A stretch of DNA of 64,000 nucleotides. Source: Dolomedes plantarius (taxonomy: Eukaryota > Arthropoda > Arachnida > Araneae > Dolomedidae). How positions within the stretch are numbered: the stretch's first letter is position 1; the number at the start of each line of letters is the position of its first letter. The translations under genes were made by a program, and so were the position numbers. The DNA lies in NCBI GenBank assembly GCA_907164885.2, contig OU015499.1, positions 146,869,618-146,933,617 on the forward strand, read 5' to 3'. The notes beneath the pieces are model-generated. The model saw only the letters and a program-made list of their open reading frames with translations. It did no database searches and was not told where the DNA came from. Shown piece by piece: positions 1-12,685 of the stretch.

Positions 1-764
1 TGAAAAGAGAGAAAGGAATTTGAATGAGATATATATATTAACACTGTGCAATCAAGCTTTTTTCTTATTTTTTCACGTGAAATGAACAGCAATATATAAA
101 AGTTTGTGCAAGGGAATGGTGTATCTATAAACTAAGATGTTATAAATTACATTCTGGATTAATTAAACTACTGAGCATTTTAAAGTTATCGTAATTAGGG
201 TACGGGGTTCCTTAGCCATTCTTATTGTTTTGTCCTGGTAGATCATAAGGACGTGCAGAGATTTGATGTTTCGGTTTGTAGGGATCTCCACTATTCGGAT
301 ATCGGCCCGATCAATAACATATAAGTAATATTAACATTTATCCCTTTGTATACATTTTAGTTATTCGTACTTAAAAATAATTTCATCATTAATTATTTAG
401 GTTAATGCTCTGATAAATTCCAGAGATGAACATTTGATGAAAAAGCTCGGATACCATCAGATCAAAAAATTCATAAATGAAGTAAAATATATAAAATTAT
501 TACAAGAAATAACAAAGAATATGTGGCCTATGGGTTTGTTTAGGCATACTTGTTTGGATTGTAGTTTGTTGGCTACAGATATTTTTCACCACGCTCTCTA
601 CATATTGTAATCTGAATGTTGTGTATATAATACATTAGAATAGGCAAAAGTATAAATTCTTGAAATTTCTTTACGTTCGTCTACTATACAATAGTGCTTT
701 TATGTGATTCTCCATATTTTCAAAACAGTTACCTGTGCACTTTTTGTAGCCTATGTCATACATA

Positions 765-2237
765 CACTGGTGAAAAAAATTAAGAAAATTAAGAAATTTC
801 ATGAAAAGAACTAAATGTAAAACCACTGCTTCTAGACAAAAATGCAAATCTCGTACGTCAAATACGTAAGCGTACACGTGTGTGCAGACTGAGCCAGTAG
901 AGACACAGGCTTTATAAGCGCGCGTAAGTTAAGAAGCATTTCGTTCGCTAGCACACCTCGGCGAATTTCTTGGGGTTATTTTGCAGCAATCAGTTAATTA
1001 CAAATTGTAACAGTAAAAATGAGTAACCACCAACATTTAGATGATGGCATGAGGTGGCGAATTGTGGGGAGGCGAGAAGCAGGCCAATCTCAAGTCCAAA
1101 TTTGTAGAGTTCAATTTAACGCCCAGCGTCGTGTGTAACTTTTGGAAACAGTTCCAGGATACCTGATCCATCGAGAGAAAGCCTGGGCAAGGTCATCCAA
1201 GAGCCACGACGGACAGAGAAGATCGCCATTTGTCGATTATAGCGAGGCGTAACAGGAGTGATACAGCTTCTCAGCTCTCTCGTGACTTGTATGCAGCCAC
1301 ATGAACCCGTGTATCAAGAGTGACTGCTTCCAAAAGACTTCATGAGAGAGGGTTGTTTGCCAGACCTGCTGTTTGCGTCCCGCTTACTTCTACGAACAGA
1401 ATAATCCGTTCATCATGGTGCAGAGAGCATAGAGATTGGAGTATGGATCAATGGGCGACCGTTCTCTTCACTGATGAGTCTCGGTTCAGCCTAAACACCG
1501 ATTCTCGCCGTACGTTCATATGGAGAGAACCAGCGACCCGCTACCTACGCTCCAATGTCCGCGAAATCGACCATTATGGCGGAGGAGGTTTAATGGTCTG
1601 GACAGGCATCATGTTGGATGGCCGCACACCTCTCCGTGTCTTTGAAAGAGGCACTGTGACTGGTGTGAGGTATAGGGATGAGGTCTTGGAGCCCTATGTT
1701 CGCCTTTTCAGGGGTGCAGTTGGCCCCGAGTTCATTTTAACGCGAGGTCACATAGAGCTCTTCTGGTCGACGAATTTCTAGAGAGTGAGGATATTCGCCG
1801 GATGGATTGGCCAGCCAGATCTTCAGACCTTAACCCTATAGAGCATGTCTGGGACGCTCTGTGGAGGGCAACTCGCAAACCCCCTCTGAGAACCATCCAG
1901 GGAATGAAAACAGCGTTGCTGAACGAGTGGGACCAATTGCCACAGGAAATGATAAACTGCCTTATTTCAAGTATGAAATCACGCTGCGAGACCTGTATAT
2001 CTGTAAGAGGGGACCATACCCATTATTAACCCATTCTTTTTGTTTATTCTGCAACTTCTGTTTCATACCTTCCGACTCCAACAAGTGTTACGCACGATCA
2101 TACGTGTGTATTACAATTATTGAATGGTAATTTCTTTTGTATTGTATCAATGTATGTCAAATTTCATTAAAATCGGTAAAGTAGTTCTAGAGATAATCGA
2201 CCAAGTCTGCAAATTCTCTTAATTTCTTACACCAGTG
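765..2237 (+). mobile_element. Tc1-like DNA transposon, complete to both ends
   Basis: The left end begins CACTGGTGAAAAAAATTAAG at 765. The right end, reverse complemented, begins CACTGGTGTAAGAAATTAAG. The element is flanked by TA on both sides (763-764 and 2238-2239), the Tc1/mariner target duplication. Its length of 1473 bp is normal for the family. The same family occurs on the minus strand at 13507-20941. The enclosed transposase gene is broken. Confidence 0.93.
1019..2029 (+). pseudogene. Tc1 transposase, frameshifted (DD34E type)
   Basis: Starts MSNHQHLDDGMRWRIVG at 1019, an N-terminal paired-like helix-turn-helix. It loses frame near 1110 by a one-base loss, and a second readable stretch begins near 1320. 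The DDE domain keeps the first aspartate (LFTDESRFSL) and the third acidic residue (SDLNPIEHVWD, from 1802). The second catalytic block, MDDNARPH in the sister copy at 19833-20411, is destroyed by a deletion near 1740. An active Tc1 transposase would be about 340 aa. With at least two frame breaks and a lost catalytic aspartate this copy cannot encode an enzyme. Confidence 0.9.
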
Positions 2238-2889
2238 TAGTTATAAATTAGGACGTTATAAATTATGTTTTGGATTAATAAAACTATTGAGCATTTTAAA
2301 TTTATTGCAATTAGGATACGCGGTTTCTTAGCCATCCTTATTCTTTTATCCTGGTAGATCACAAGGACGTGTAGATATTTTATATGCTTCGGTTCGTAGG
2401 GATCACCACAAGACTAATCATACCAGCCCGACTGATAATGGATAAGCATTATTCATATTTTTTCCCTTAAATTTATTGTAGTTGTCGGTAATTCAAAATA
2501 ATTTTATCTTTAATTATTGAGTTTACTGCTCCGAAATATTCCAGAGATTTACATCTGATGTTTAATCAGATTAATCAGGCTCTTACCATTAGGTTAAAAA
2601 GTTCATAAATCTAATAAAATGTATAAATTCATTTCAGGAAATAACAAATATGTGGGCTATGGTTTTGCTTAGGAATATTTGTTGTGATTGCAGTTTGGCG
2701 GCGACAGATATTTTTCACAATGCTCTCTGCACATTTTAATATACATGTCTGTGTATATAGTACTTTAGAATTGACAATAGTAAAAATTCTTGAAATTTCT
2801 GGTCATCGTTTGTGAAATAAGTGCTTTTATGTGATTCTTCAAATAATTTGAATCAAATATTTCGAAAGTTATCTGTGGAACTATTATGG

Positions 2890-5080
2890 TGTATGAAATA
2901 TACGTTAGGTACCTTCATTGCTTTATTTGTACATTTTTAAGACCTTTTTTTCCTATTGTGAATACTTATTTTCCAGATTGAAAAGTTTTCGAGAGGGAGT
3001 GCTAGGTAATTGCTCCTAGTTAGTGCCCTTAGCAAAGTCTATGGCTATGTTAGGCCAAAGAGCCCTATGCAAAGATTATAGCTAAAGAGAAATACTAGTG
3101 ATTTATGACATTCTTCAAAATTAAGAGATTTAAATTAAAGATTAAACATTTTTCTAACTCTGATATGCATACATCCACTGAGCTAGATGTGTAAGCACTA
3201 AGGGTACCACTACATAATAAGTGCACCACAAATAAACTATGCATGCCTATAAAAAATATACACTGGGAACAAAAATGAGAATTTGGAACTTATATTATCT
3301 TTTAAACACTCTTCAAACTTGTTGTCGATAATATTTATAGTTTTATTATAAATCTAGAAAACTTAAAATTTAGAAGTATAAAAATTGAAATAGATAAATT
3401 TAAAATATTTCTAAATGCATTCTGATTATCTTGAGTTACCTTTATACTGATATAAACTAAATAAAACTATTGTGTGGTTCAGAAAATACTGAAAAACCAT
3501 TTTGTTCTTACGGGATTCTCATAACACTTTCCATTTTGTGTATCAAGTCAATTATATTCAAGATATGCACACAGACTGAAATTCTTTTGGTCAGAACTCT
3601 AAACAATAGATTTCAGTATTACAGGAATCACAGAAAGATTAGCTATATCCATTATAACCCTTCTTGGTAAGAGAAAATCACACTTACCTCTTCATTAACA
3701 ATTAGATGAAAATACCCAATTGTCAATATAAAAAAAAATTTCATGATAGAGCATGAAATATTTATTCTTCAGTTATAAAGTATGCACTGAGAGAAAGCAA
3801 AAGTTCATACCATATGTAACATACAGTGATTTAAGAAAAATAAATGCATACTATACAAACAGTAATTCTTACAACGAACCAAATCTTTTAAATGTTTAAG
3901 TAAACTAAAACAAAATCTGCAATAGATTGTTGAGCTTAAACCATAATGCAAAAACAAAAATAAAATAAAATAAAATAAATAATAAAACAGAAAACTCAAG
4001 ATATCCGAGGTGTATGGTTTAAATTAGGAGCATTTGAAACTACTGAAACAGAACTACCCATTTCTAGAGGTAGAGAGTTACAATCAATAACATTTGTGAT
4101 TAGATCAGTGAGTACAAGAGGCTAGCTGCTATATGCCTTCACTGAAAGGAATTTATGAGAAGTATTGCACAGACTGGATTACCAACAGGTACCTGAGGAA
4201 GAGAGGTGACTTTTAGTCATCTATGACTAAAAGCCAGGTGCATATATTGATACACTCCTTTATGCATTTCATCAAAGAATTTAGAGTAATTGTATTTAAA
4301 TTCTATTAACTTGTATTCATTTAAATAATTCAAGTTTCATTTTTAAAAGCTTCTGATAAAATTCAAGTTTATCGACAAAATCATCACTTAAATCTAGGTC
4401 AAGATATATTAAAAATGGTAAAGGAGGTGCAAGAAAAGACCCACACAACACCATGAATATGCTGACATAAAGCGCTGTTAAGTTGTGAACACAACTGCAT
4501 AAATACCTATACTTACATTCTGATACATTCAGCATCTCACATTCTGACATTTTAAGGACATGTCAGATTATCAGGAGGTACTAAACATATATTCTAAATT
4601 ATATGATTCCCCGCCAAAACAATACTTTATTTTGTTTTGAATTCGTTTTTGACATCTTGAAGGCCTTCTGTCATCTTATTTATTCCTGCAGATTCTAAAT
4701 TAAGAAATAATACTCATATAGTAGTCAGAAGCGAGAGGAGATTTATAATATTATGAAAAAATTATAAAAATACAGAGATTCTCTTGTGAAAAGAAGCCTG
4801 CAAATTTTGAAGGCTTCTGAAATCTCCTTTAAATAGATGAAGGGTTTAATAGAGCTAAATACCTACCAAAACTTGACTTACCAAATGATGATTCAGTGAG
4901 ATAACATGTAATGTGAAAGATACAAAATACCCATAAAATTTCTGCCCTGATTTACCTGTCTATATTGAGACAATAAATTCTGGCTACTAGTCAATGTTCT
5001 CTTCATAAATTTTTAATAAGTCTGACAAACCAAACTCACTACAGAATTAAAATATCATTAATCATAAGACAGCCTTAGGA
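2890..5080. other. Zinc-finger gene A intron, no gene seen
   Basis: AT-rich sequence shared with units B (34440-36780) and C (53390-55760). It includes the duplicated GGCCAAAGAGCCC motif near 3050 and an (AAAAT)n-like run near 3960-3985. The short ORFs here differ freely between the three copies, so I see no coding signal. Confidence 0.6.
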
Positions 5081-5629
5081 ACACCATGAATGAAAGGGAT
5101 AGAAAATATTTAAGGAATTAATTTAGAAAGGCAGGACTGGATTTAATCAGATCAGATTTATTAGAAGCAATTGGACCTTATGCTAGTACAGAGCCCCACA
5201 CAAAGAAAATTTTAAAAAATAGGTCTCAAAGGAAGTACTGTGATGTTTAGAAACCTTCTAGAATTCCTGGTGATGAATATCATACTTAATTATGCATATT
5301 CATAGTTAATTATGAGTATCAGGATGAACCAATATGTAACAGGAAAGATATGTTTGAGGGGCATTGTTTTTAACAAATACTGTACAAAGCTAAGTAGGCT
5401 AGACAAGTTAATTCCATATGATTCCACAGAACAAACATCGAAAACATGCATAAATACTAGAAATATCCTTAATAGATGTAAAAATGATTAAGAATGATGG
5501 CCAAATAAAGTCTATAAAATATGTAGACATAGATATGCTGGTCAAAGAAATGGAAGTAATTAGACCTAATGTTTCAGACACCCTATAAAAACTCTACAAT
5601 TATTACAAATGATAGCTACTGGCTCTTCA

Positions 5630-5854
5630 AATGCATTTATATCTCTAAGGATATTTTAAACAATTTATGTAATTGTAACACTGGAAAAAAGAAGCTTTTC
5701 TAGATTAAAATCAATTAAAACATTCATGGGGTTAATAATATTAGAAAGACTCAACAGACTTGCAATACTGTCTACAGAGCATCTAGACACAAGGAAATTA
5801 AAATTTCATCCATTTATAAATGATCTTGCTGATAAAAAATCTAGCAAAATTTAA
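5630..5854 (+). pseudogene. hAT transposase C-terminal (dimerisation) relic in unit A
   Basis: Read in one frame from 5630, this gives NAFISLRIF, a stop, then TIYVIVTLEKRSFSRLKS followed by an RLNRLAILSTEH block and HPFINDLADKKSSKI with its own stop at 5852-5854. This is the pattern of the hAT C-terminal dimerisation domain: a (hydrophobic)-T-(V/A)-x-x-E-RSFSxLK core, RL..LA.LS.E, then a NDFA-like end. One in-frame TAA interrupts it. Units B and C carry the same relic with additional 1-bp indels, so it predates the segmental duplication. The upstream part of the transposase is still legible in B and C but deleted in A. Confidence 0.82.
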
Positions 5855-8288
5855 TTGTAAATAATTTTGTTCTGTGAATAAAATGTATGTAGTCTAGTTA
5901 CTTCTTAGTTATCCTTTCTTATAAATGTGCATTAAAAAGAAAATATGATCCCATCTTATATTTTGTCTTTTACGCATCACATTAAATTTTTATCATTTAA
6001 TGTGTATTAGAATTTTTAAGGCCCCCCCTCCCTCCCAACCTGAAAAAAAAAAAATTCTGCAATTGGACCCAACATTAACTAAGGCCAACCGTGATCAATG
6101 GTAGGAATAACAAGCACTCAGATGTCAAATTTTCTACTGTAAAGTAATTAACTGTTATACTCTATTACCTTAATATATTCAGTTAATGTAGAAATCTACA
6201 AATTTTAAAATATTAAAATGCAGAATTCATATAAAATCTTCCAAATTCTTATTTAACAGATTTCTATATATTATATTTCTATTTATGTTCGATAAATTAT
6301 GTTTAAAACACAGTTATAAGTAATTGTGAGTAAAAAAGAAAGTAACAAACTTCATCATATAATGCAAAACTATCAAAATGACTGCAAAGGGAAGAAAAAA
6401 CCTTTGGTACATCACTGACTTCTATTTAGAAAATTTATTCAAACAGTTTTCCTGAAAGAGCTTCTAGAAGTATACTTCCCTTAGGCAAAATAAAAACTTA
6501 CCAGCCTACATTTTCATATTTTGCACAAAGTTATCTTTTACATAAATGGTTTAATATAATCCTGTAATATCTGTTTTAACTTTTTTTTCATCTAGAATTA
6601 TAACTCATGTGATGCGTATTTCCTCAAAGCATAATTATACAACACTTTTCTGGAGCACTGAGAAAAAAAAAGAGCACCAGAATTTCAAACTCTATTTTTG
6701 ACTCTTATATTACATTTAATTTATTATATTCAATAAATCTTTTTTATCCCTAGGAGGGGGGGAAGGGGGGATACATAAATCATAAAGCAACAAATATCAA
6801 TTTCAGTAAGTGATCTTATGGACAGAAACTATATGTATTAAGAAATTACCGAAGACATGAACAGCAAGAAAGCAGTTATAAATTTTGCCAGTAAAAAATA
6901 ATGTATTAAGTATAAAGACTATGAAGGTAAGACAGCAGATAATTTAAATCTAGCTCTAAACTGACACAAGTACAAATTTTACAATAAAAATTTCTTAAAT
7001 ATCATATCAAGGCAGTCATAAATACCAGTTTATAAAGAATTTGTAAATCTTGGAATGTTTCTAACAAAAAATCTTTAGAATATATGGTGCAGAGAAAATT
7101 AAGCATTTTCAAATAGAATATAATAATAACTGTACAGTTATGAAGAGTTAAATCATTAATCTTTGCCTTAATAAGAATTTCAGTTTCAGATATCCAGTAT
7201 TACATTTAAATCACCCACTTTGAAATACATTGATTTCAAATTTAAACAAGCATATTATAATGATTGATAAACCTAAAATGATGTATATTTAGGAGTATTG
7301 CATTTAATGCTGTTGCTGTTATATTTGTTGCAATGAAGGGTGAGCATGAATGTTATTTATTAAATTTCATCCTAAACAATTTTAACACTGAAGGAATAAA
7401 GAAACAAATAACATATAAAAAATTATTTAAAATGTAATCATAAATAAAAAAATTTCCTGAAAAAAGAATGATACAAGAAAGCAACACCTAAACAGCAGAT
7501 AACTGTTATGATGCGAAGTTGTAAAATCTTACCGAATTTTGTGGCTATTTATACTTTATGTGGAAAATTTAATTGTTTAATTCAGTTATATCTAAAAGTT
7601 TCACATGAAATTAACAATGTATATCAATATAATTCTATTTTTTTTAATTTCATGCACAAAAATGATGGTTTATTAACTTTGACAAGCTTTAGATATTTTA
7701 ACAATTTTAATATATTAATCATAGAATTGAATTATAAAAACACAAACACATGAATGATGGGAAAAGTGTTGGATTTTTATAGCAACAAAGTTGGTTTTTT
7801 TATAAGTGGTACCATTGTTTATATTCTGCTACAAATGGGTTGTAACCTTTATAATATATGTTTTTATTATTCAGTTTAATGTCTTAATACACTGCAAACC
7901 TGATCCATCTAAACTTCACTCTTACGTCACCAAAAGTCAGTGATTATATCTCAGAAATGTCACTTGGAGTTTTTTAGTTTCGACTAATTGAATTTGAATA
8001 ATTATCATTTTGATGCTCAAAGCCAATGAAATTCGAAATAGCTTCAGATTATGAATTATATTACGAAAATTTTGAATTATTTTCATATTTTTATTTTCCA
8101 CCTTTTAAACGAATACAATCCAGAAAATGAAAGCTTACCCTTTGTTATTCATATTTTGATTATAGGTCTTACTCTAGGCCTGAGTACATGTGATACAATA
8201 CTTCACAGTGCCAGTGTTTTTGAATTCTAAGTTTTTCTAAAATGAATATTTGTATTAAACTTTTTTGTTAATATTGTACCCTTTACTA
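5855..8288. other. Zinc-finger gene A intron and hAT 3' side, no gene seen
   Basis: AT-rich and shared with units B and (to 6650) C. A pyrimidine/purine tract near 6020-6050 and a GGCCAACC(N)TG block near 6084 probably mark the 3' end of the old hAT element. The short ORF at 7508-7753 is not conserved as protein in unit B. Segment 7690-8410 is also present, more diverged, at 20944-21690. Confidence 0.5.
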
Positions 8289-8420
8289 AAATATTTTTAT
8301 TTTATTCTTAGTTTTATAAAGTGATTTTGATACTTAGGAAATATTTTTAATTTAAATTTTTGTTCTAAAATTTCATTGGTATTACTATTGCCACCAATTT
8401 TTTTTTCATTCTTCTATATA

Positions 8421-10068
8421 CAGTGGCTCCCAAAAGTGTTCGTACACGTACGATTTTCGATGAAATAGCGGTCTATCCATTAATTAAAATGAATATTTCA
8501 GAATGGGTATTTAATAATAAGATCTATAATCTATTCTTAACAAAACTGCATGAAATATTTTAATAACATAGTAAAACTTTATTTTTAAGAAACCAATAAT
8601 CAAAAAGTAACAAAAACTTTATCTGACAAAAGTCATCGTACTCTTGTATAAAATCTCTACATATTAGTAAATATTGTAATTTTTCGTTTAATTAATATTT
8701 AGTGGGATATCCTTTAGCTTCCACAACAGCTTTCAAACATCTGGAAATAGATTGCACTAGTTCTTTTGTAATTTCTGCATCAATGTTCATCCATTCTTCC
8801 ATCAAAATTGTGTTTAGTTCGCTTTTCGTGTGAATGTTATGTTTTCATACTCGAACCTCCAGTTCTCTCTAAATATGTTCTATTGGGTTTAAATCTGATG
8901 ACTGAGGTGGTGTTTTCAAAACTTGTGGACAATTATAGAGACACCAGAGGCAAACGTTAAGAGCCATGTGCTTAGGATCGTTATCTTGATAAAAAACAAA
9001 GTTGTTTCCAAAACCCAAATTTTTTGTTGATAATTTTAAATTGTCTCTTAAAATATTTATATAAACAGCATGATTCATTATGGTATCAATAAATACCAAA
9101 TTTCCTAGTCCTGATGCTGACATGCACCCCCACACAAGGACACCTCCACTGCCATGCTTAACTGTTCCTACGAAGTTCTTGGGATTAAATTCCTCATTTT
9201 TTGTTCTCCATACAATTATACGCCGATCAGAACCAAAAATGTTCATCGCCAAATAAGACATTATTCCAGTACAATTGGGGCTTATTCCTCATTGATAGTG
9301 CAAAGGAAAGCCTAAGATTTCTGTTTTTTTCACTCACAAAAAATTTTCTACAGACAGAACATGTAATCCAGCTGCTCTGAGAACTCGTCGAACAATTTCA
9401 GGTGAAATTGAAGTAGAAAATGTTTCATTAAATTCTGCAGAAACTTTTACAACACTTAAACGTGGATTTTTCACAATGTTCTAATTATAAATCTCTGATC
9501 ATGTTTTATTAACTTTACTGGACGACTGTTTCTTATCTTGTTTTCGATCTGATTTTCTTCTTTATAGCATTTTATCACATACTGCACAGTAGAATGGGAT
9601 AAATTAAGTAATTTGACAATATTCCAAACTGATTTACCACTACTATGTTGCAAAATAATAAATTTTTGAATGCTGTTTGTTGTTTCTTTACAACTACCAG
9701 CCATTTTCAAATAATAAATAGAATATTACGGAGTAGGCAAGCAAAAATTAAAGCCAAACGATATTTCAGATGCCACCACAATTCAAAAATTAAAATAAAG
9801 CACCAGACAATAATTTTAATTATGAATTTATCTGAAAATATTTCAGTGTGCGATTACTTTTGTGAGATAAAGTTTTTGTTACTTTTTGATTAATGGTTTC
9901 TTAAAAATAAAGTTTTATTATGTTTTCAAAATATTTCATGCAGTTTTGTTAAGAATAGATTATAGATCTTATTATTAAATACCCATTCTGAAATATACAT
10001 TGTAATTAATGGATAGACCCCTATTTCATTGAAAATTGTAAGCGTACAGACACTTTTGGGAGCCACTG
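8421..10068 (-). mobile_element. Tc1-like transposon with ~220-bp terminal inverted repeats
   Basis: Both ends read CAGTGGCTCCCAAAAGTGT inward and the flanks are TA/TA (8419-8420, 10069-10070). The inverted repeats are long: the left arm 8421 to about 8644 matches the right arm about 9846 to 10068 with few differences. Each arm has an outer CAAAAGTGT(T/C)-type motif and an inner CAAAAGTCATCG-type motif, the IR/DR arrangement known from Minos, Paris and Sleeping Beauty-type Tc1 elements. The element is absent from unit B, whose uninterrupted site is at about 41297-41310. Confidence 0.93.
8869..9710 (-). pseudogene. Tc1 transposase of the long-TIR element, frameshifted
   Basis: The N-terminal part (9710 downwards) reads as a Tc1 helix-turn-helix: SIQKFIILQHSSGKSVWNIV, then LNLSHSTVQYVIKCY. 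Reading is lost around 9480-9290. The catalytic part keeps a LFGDE first-aspartate motif near 9250 in a shifted frame, then GGVLVWGCMSASGLGNLVFI, QDNDPKH and SSDLNPIEHI. The spacing between the second Asp and the Glu is 34 residues (DD34E). At least one frameshift and the lost middle section make it non-functional. Confidence 0.88.
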
Positions 10069-10199
10069 TATATTGAAATTATCTTGATACAATCTTTTAA
10101 ATTTTTTGTACTTTATTTATTTTTCACTTTTTTTGTATTTTTATATGTCTCTAATTCTTAAGAATTTTTTTAAATAAAATTCATGCATTTTGAATAAAT

Positions 10200-11875
10200 T
10201 GTTGTGCTGATATTATTGTAAGAATAAATAATTATTAATTTTAGTAATGTTTACAAGCGCGATATTTAATATAGTAACTCTGAATAAAAGATTTAATTAA
10301 AGAATGCTGTAAGCCTGTACTAAATTTAAAGTGATTTAATGTTTTAAATATTATTATAAAGAGGCTGGGGTGAAGTTATTCTTTGTTGACTGGTGAATTT
10401 TACTTAAAAGTTTTTCTCTTGAAAGCGTCTATCCTATCTCTTATCTGTTACTCGTTTCTGGTCGTGAATGCTGAGGGTGCGAGTTTTTCGGTCAAGTCAC
10501 CCCTGAAACGAATGATGCAGCCTGACCCCGGAGTTCCCCGTATTCGACATGGGTGAAACCCACTTTCCTTTCTTTTCTATCCTGAATTTCTTTCTACCTG
10601 TCTGTCTTTTTTTATTTGTTTGTATGCTGCGAGCAGAGTAATTAAGACTCATTTTATTTTATTTTATTTTATTATTAATGCAAACAATTACAATTAGAGT
10701 AGCAAAGGTTTTCTTTTATTCACCAGTCACATAATTTTCATTTCATTGATTTTTATTTAATTATTTGTGTTGTATGGAGATTAGATTTTGTTTTTAACTG
10801 AATGGTATTGTAATTGAATTTTTGATTGTCGGATTAATTTAGAAAAGAATTAGAATATATAGGTATGATTGCTATAATTTTTTAAGTATTGTATGTGTGA
10901 ATCAACTAATGTCTAAATAAATTGTTGCTTTAAACTTTATTAGTTGTCAGTTGTTTTTGCCATTGTTGAGTTGAAATAATTTTTCATTTCAGCAGATTTG
11001 ACAGTGGCGTAGCGAGGGGGGGGGGGGGGGGGCAGGGGGGTCTCTCATGCCCCGGGCGCCAATATAAGATCTATATATTATATTACTATATGTTTTTCGG
11101 GGGAGGGGGGGGGGGGTCACCAATAAAAGGTCTATATATTATATTACTATATTTTTTCGGGGGGGGGGGGTGTCAATATAATGTCTATATATTATGTTGT
11201 TATATGTTTATTGGGAGGGCGCCAATATAAGGTCAACGTATTATATTACTATATGTTTTTGGAGGAGGACACCAATATAAGGACTATATATTATATTACT
11301 AAATGTTTTTGGGGGGGGGGACACCACAAAGGTATCATGCCCCGGGCACCAGTTATGCTCGCTATGCCACTGAGATTTGAGTTAAGTTTTTCTGTTAGGA
11401 GAAATCATTTTTGTTTTAGGTGTGCTTCAATAATAAGGAAGTAGTTATCTTTAATTTTTCTATAAATTTGATTTAATTTAATTTTTATCTTTGCTCATAT
11501 CCACAACTGGAAAAGAACCTGGTGTAAAGTTAATTATATGTGTTATGTTATTGCAGTTTAAAAAATTTAATATTTCTACTAATTGAGGTTTTCACAATGC
11601 ACCTCAATCTTAATTTCCTTAAAATGTACTAACCACTAATTATGAGTGCTATTGCTAATATTATATTTAAATTTAATTGAAACCTAGTATTAATTGTGAA
11701 ATGATGTTAATGTTTGTAAAGAGTTATCTTAACTTTAATTATTAAATTTAATTAATTATGGATGTCTATAAGTTAAATTTAATTCACCATATCATCAAGA
11801 TTTAATGGATTCTTGCTCTATAATAAGTAATTTTAATTACCATAATCTACAAAGTTTTTAGTTCCAACAATATTG
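10200..11875. other. Unit A-specific 1.7-kb stretch
   Basis: Unit B jumps directly from its equivalent of 10200 to its equivalent of 11876 (near 41443), so this is an insertion in A or a deletion in B. It holds a more GC-rich block at 10440-10630 that I cannot place, a (TTTTA)n run at about 10648-10674, and the hAT MITE at 11002-11372. No coding gene is seen. Confidence 0.55.
11002..11372. mobile_element. Non-autonomous hAT element (MITE) with internal ~60-bp tandem repeat
   Basis: The ends are CAGTGGCGTAGCGAG at 11002 and CTCGCTATGCCACTG ending at 11372, an imperfect inverted repeat. The flanks are a perfect 8-bp duplication AGATTTGA (10994-11001 and 11373-11380), diagnostic of hAT insertion. 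Inside are about five tandem copies of a ~60-bp unit made of (A/C)CAATATAAG-TCTATATATTATATTACTATA-like sequence and a long G-run. There is no coding capacity. Confidence 0.95.
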
Positions 11876-12493
11876 TTTCCCTACAACATTTCTAATAAGA
11901 TATCCTATGACATATTTTTGAAAAATTTAAATGTTGACCTACTTTTTGAAACCAATTGATATTTTGCAAATATTTAGGCTGTTTTATTTATTCCAAATAA
12001 ATGCTGTATTCCATATTTTTTTATTACAATATTCTAAGGTTGTTTAATAGCTACTTATTGCTGAATTTTCACACAAAGTGTTGATTGTCAGGCTAAAAGT
12101 TTTAAAATAGTGTGGAATGGTATTTTCCTAAATTTCTCAATAGAATTCCGCTTGGTGGAATTTGACAACTTTTTGCCCAGGATATGGAACTCTTCCCCGT
12201 ATATTTTGTCTGCTACTGCAATTAGTAACAGTTCAAGAACCGTTGCACAACTCATGAAACCGTTGTATATCAAACAGCAAAGTTGCTTAACACGTTACGT
12301 CTGACTTGTATGATGATATATTTATATAAGTAGTATAAATATTGTAAATAAAATTATCAGATGGGCAACTTTTAGCAATCACTTGAAATCGTGTAGCATA
12401 TATTTTAATAACATGCAAACATCGACCAGAGAGTATTAACCTACTTTTTACTGAAAACAACATACCATGCAGTTTTTAACAGTTTAATAGTTA

Positions 12494-12685
12494 GGGCCTG
12501 TTCACATAGGAGTCCGTTGCGTTACGTTGCGTTAAGGAAAAGATGACGTTGAGGCGAAAATAAACCAATCATAGGCGTTAAAAATTTCATTGCTAATCGT
12601 TTGGTGGCATATTGATTGGTTTATTTTCGTCTCAACGTCATCTTTTCCTTAAAGCAACGCAACGGACTCCTATGTGAACAGGCCC
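12494..12685. mobile_element. Fold-back MITE, copy 1
   Basis: A 192-bp near-palindrome. The left arm starts GGGCCTGTTCACATAGGAG and the right arm ends CTCCTATGTGAACAGGCCC, with arms of about 80 nt and a short loop. TTA lies on both sides (12491-12493, 12686-12688), which would fit a PIF/Harbinger-type 3-bp target, but the second copy at 44678-44863 does not show the same flanks. Superfamily uncertain. Confidence 0.88.

Larger units (their letters stand above)
120..2890. repeat. Tandem duplication of a ~640-bp intron segment, split by a Tc1 element
   Basis: Segment 120-762 and segment 2240-2890 are diverged copies of the same sequence. Shared blocks include the TATAAATTA...GGATTAAT stretch, the CCTTAGCCAT block, ATAAGGACGTG and CTTTTATGTGATTCT. 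Units B (33270-33920) and C (52200-52850) have a single copy. The Tc1 element 765-2237 sits exactly at the junction. Confidence 0.7.

Noticed and set aside
7508..7753. 81-codon ORF in unit A
   Set aside because: Composition is driven by AT-rich codons (N, I, F, Y, L), and the frame is broken in unit B.
12110..12304. Plus-strand ORF MWNGIFLNF... partly conserved in unit B (~41690)
   Set aside because: The B copy carries a deletion and stops; conservation is explained by segmental duplication alone.
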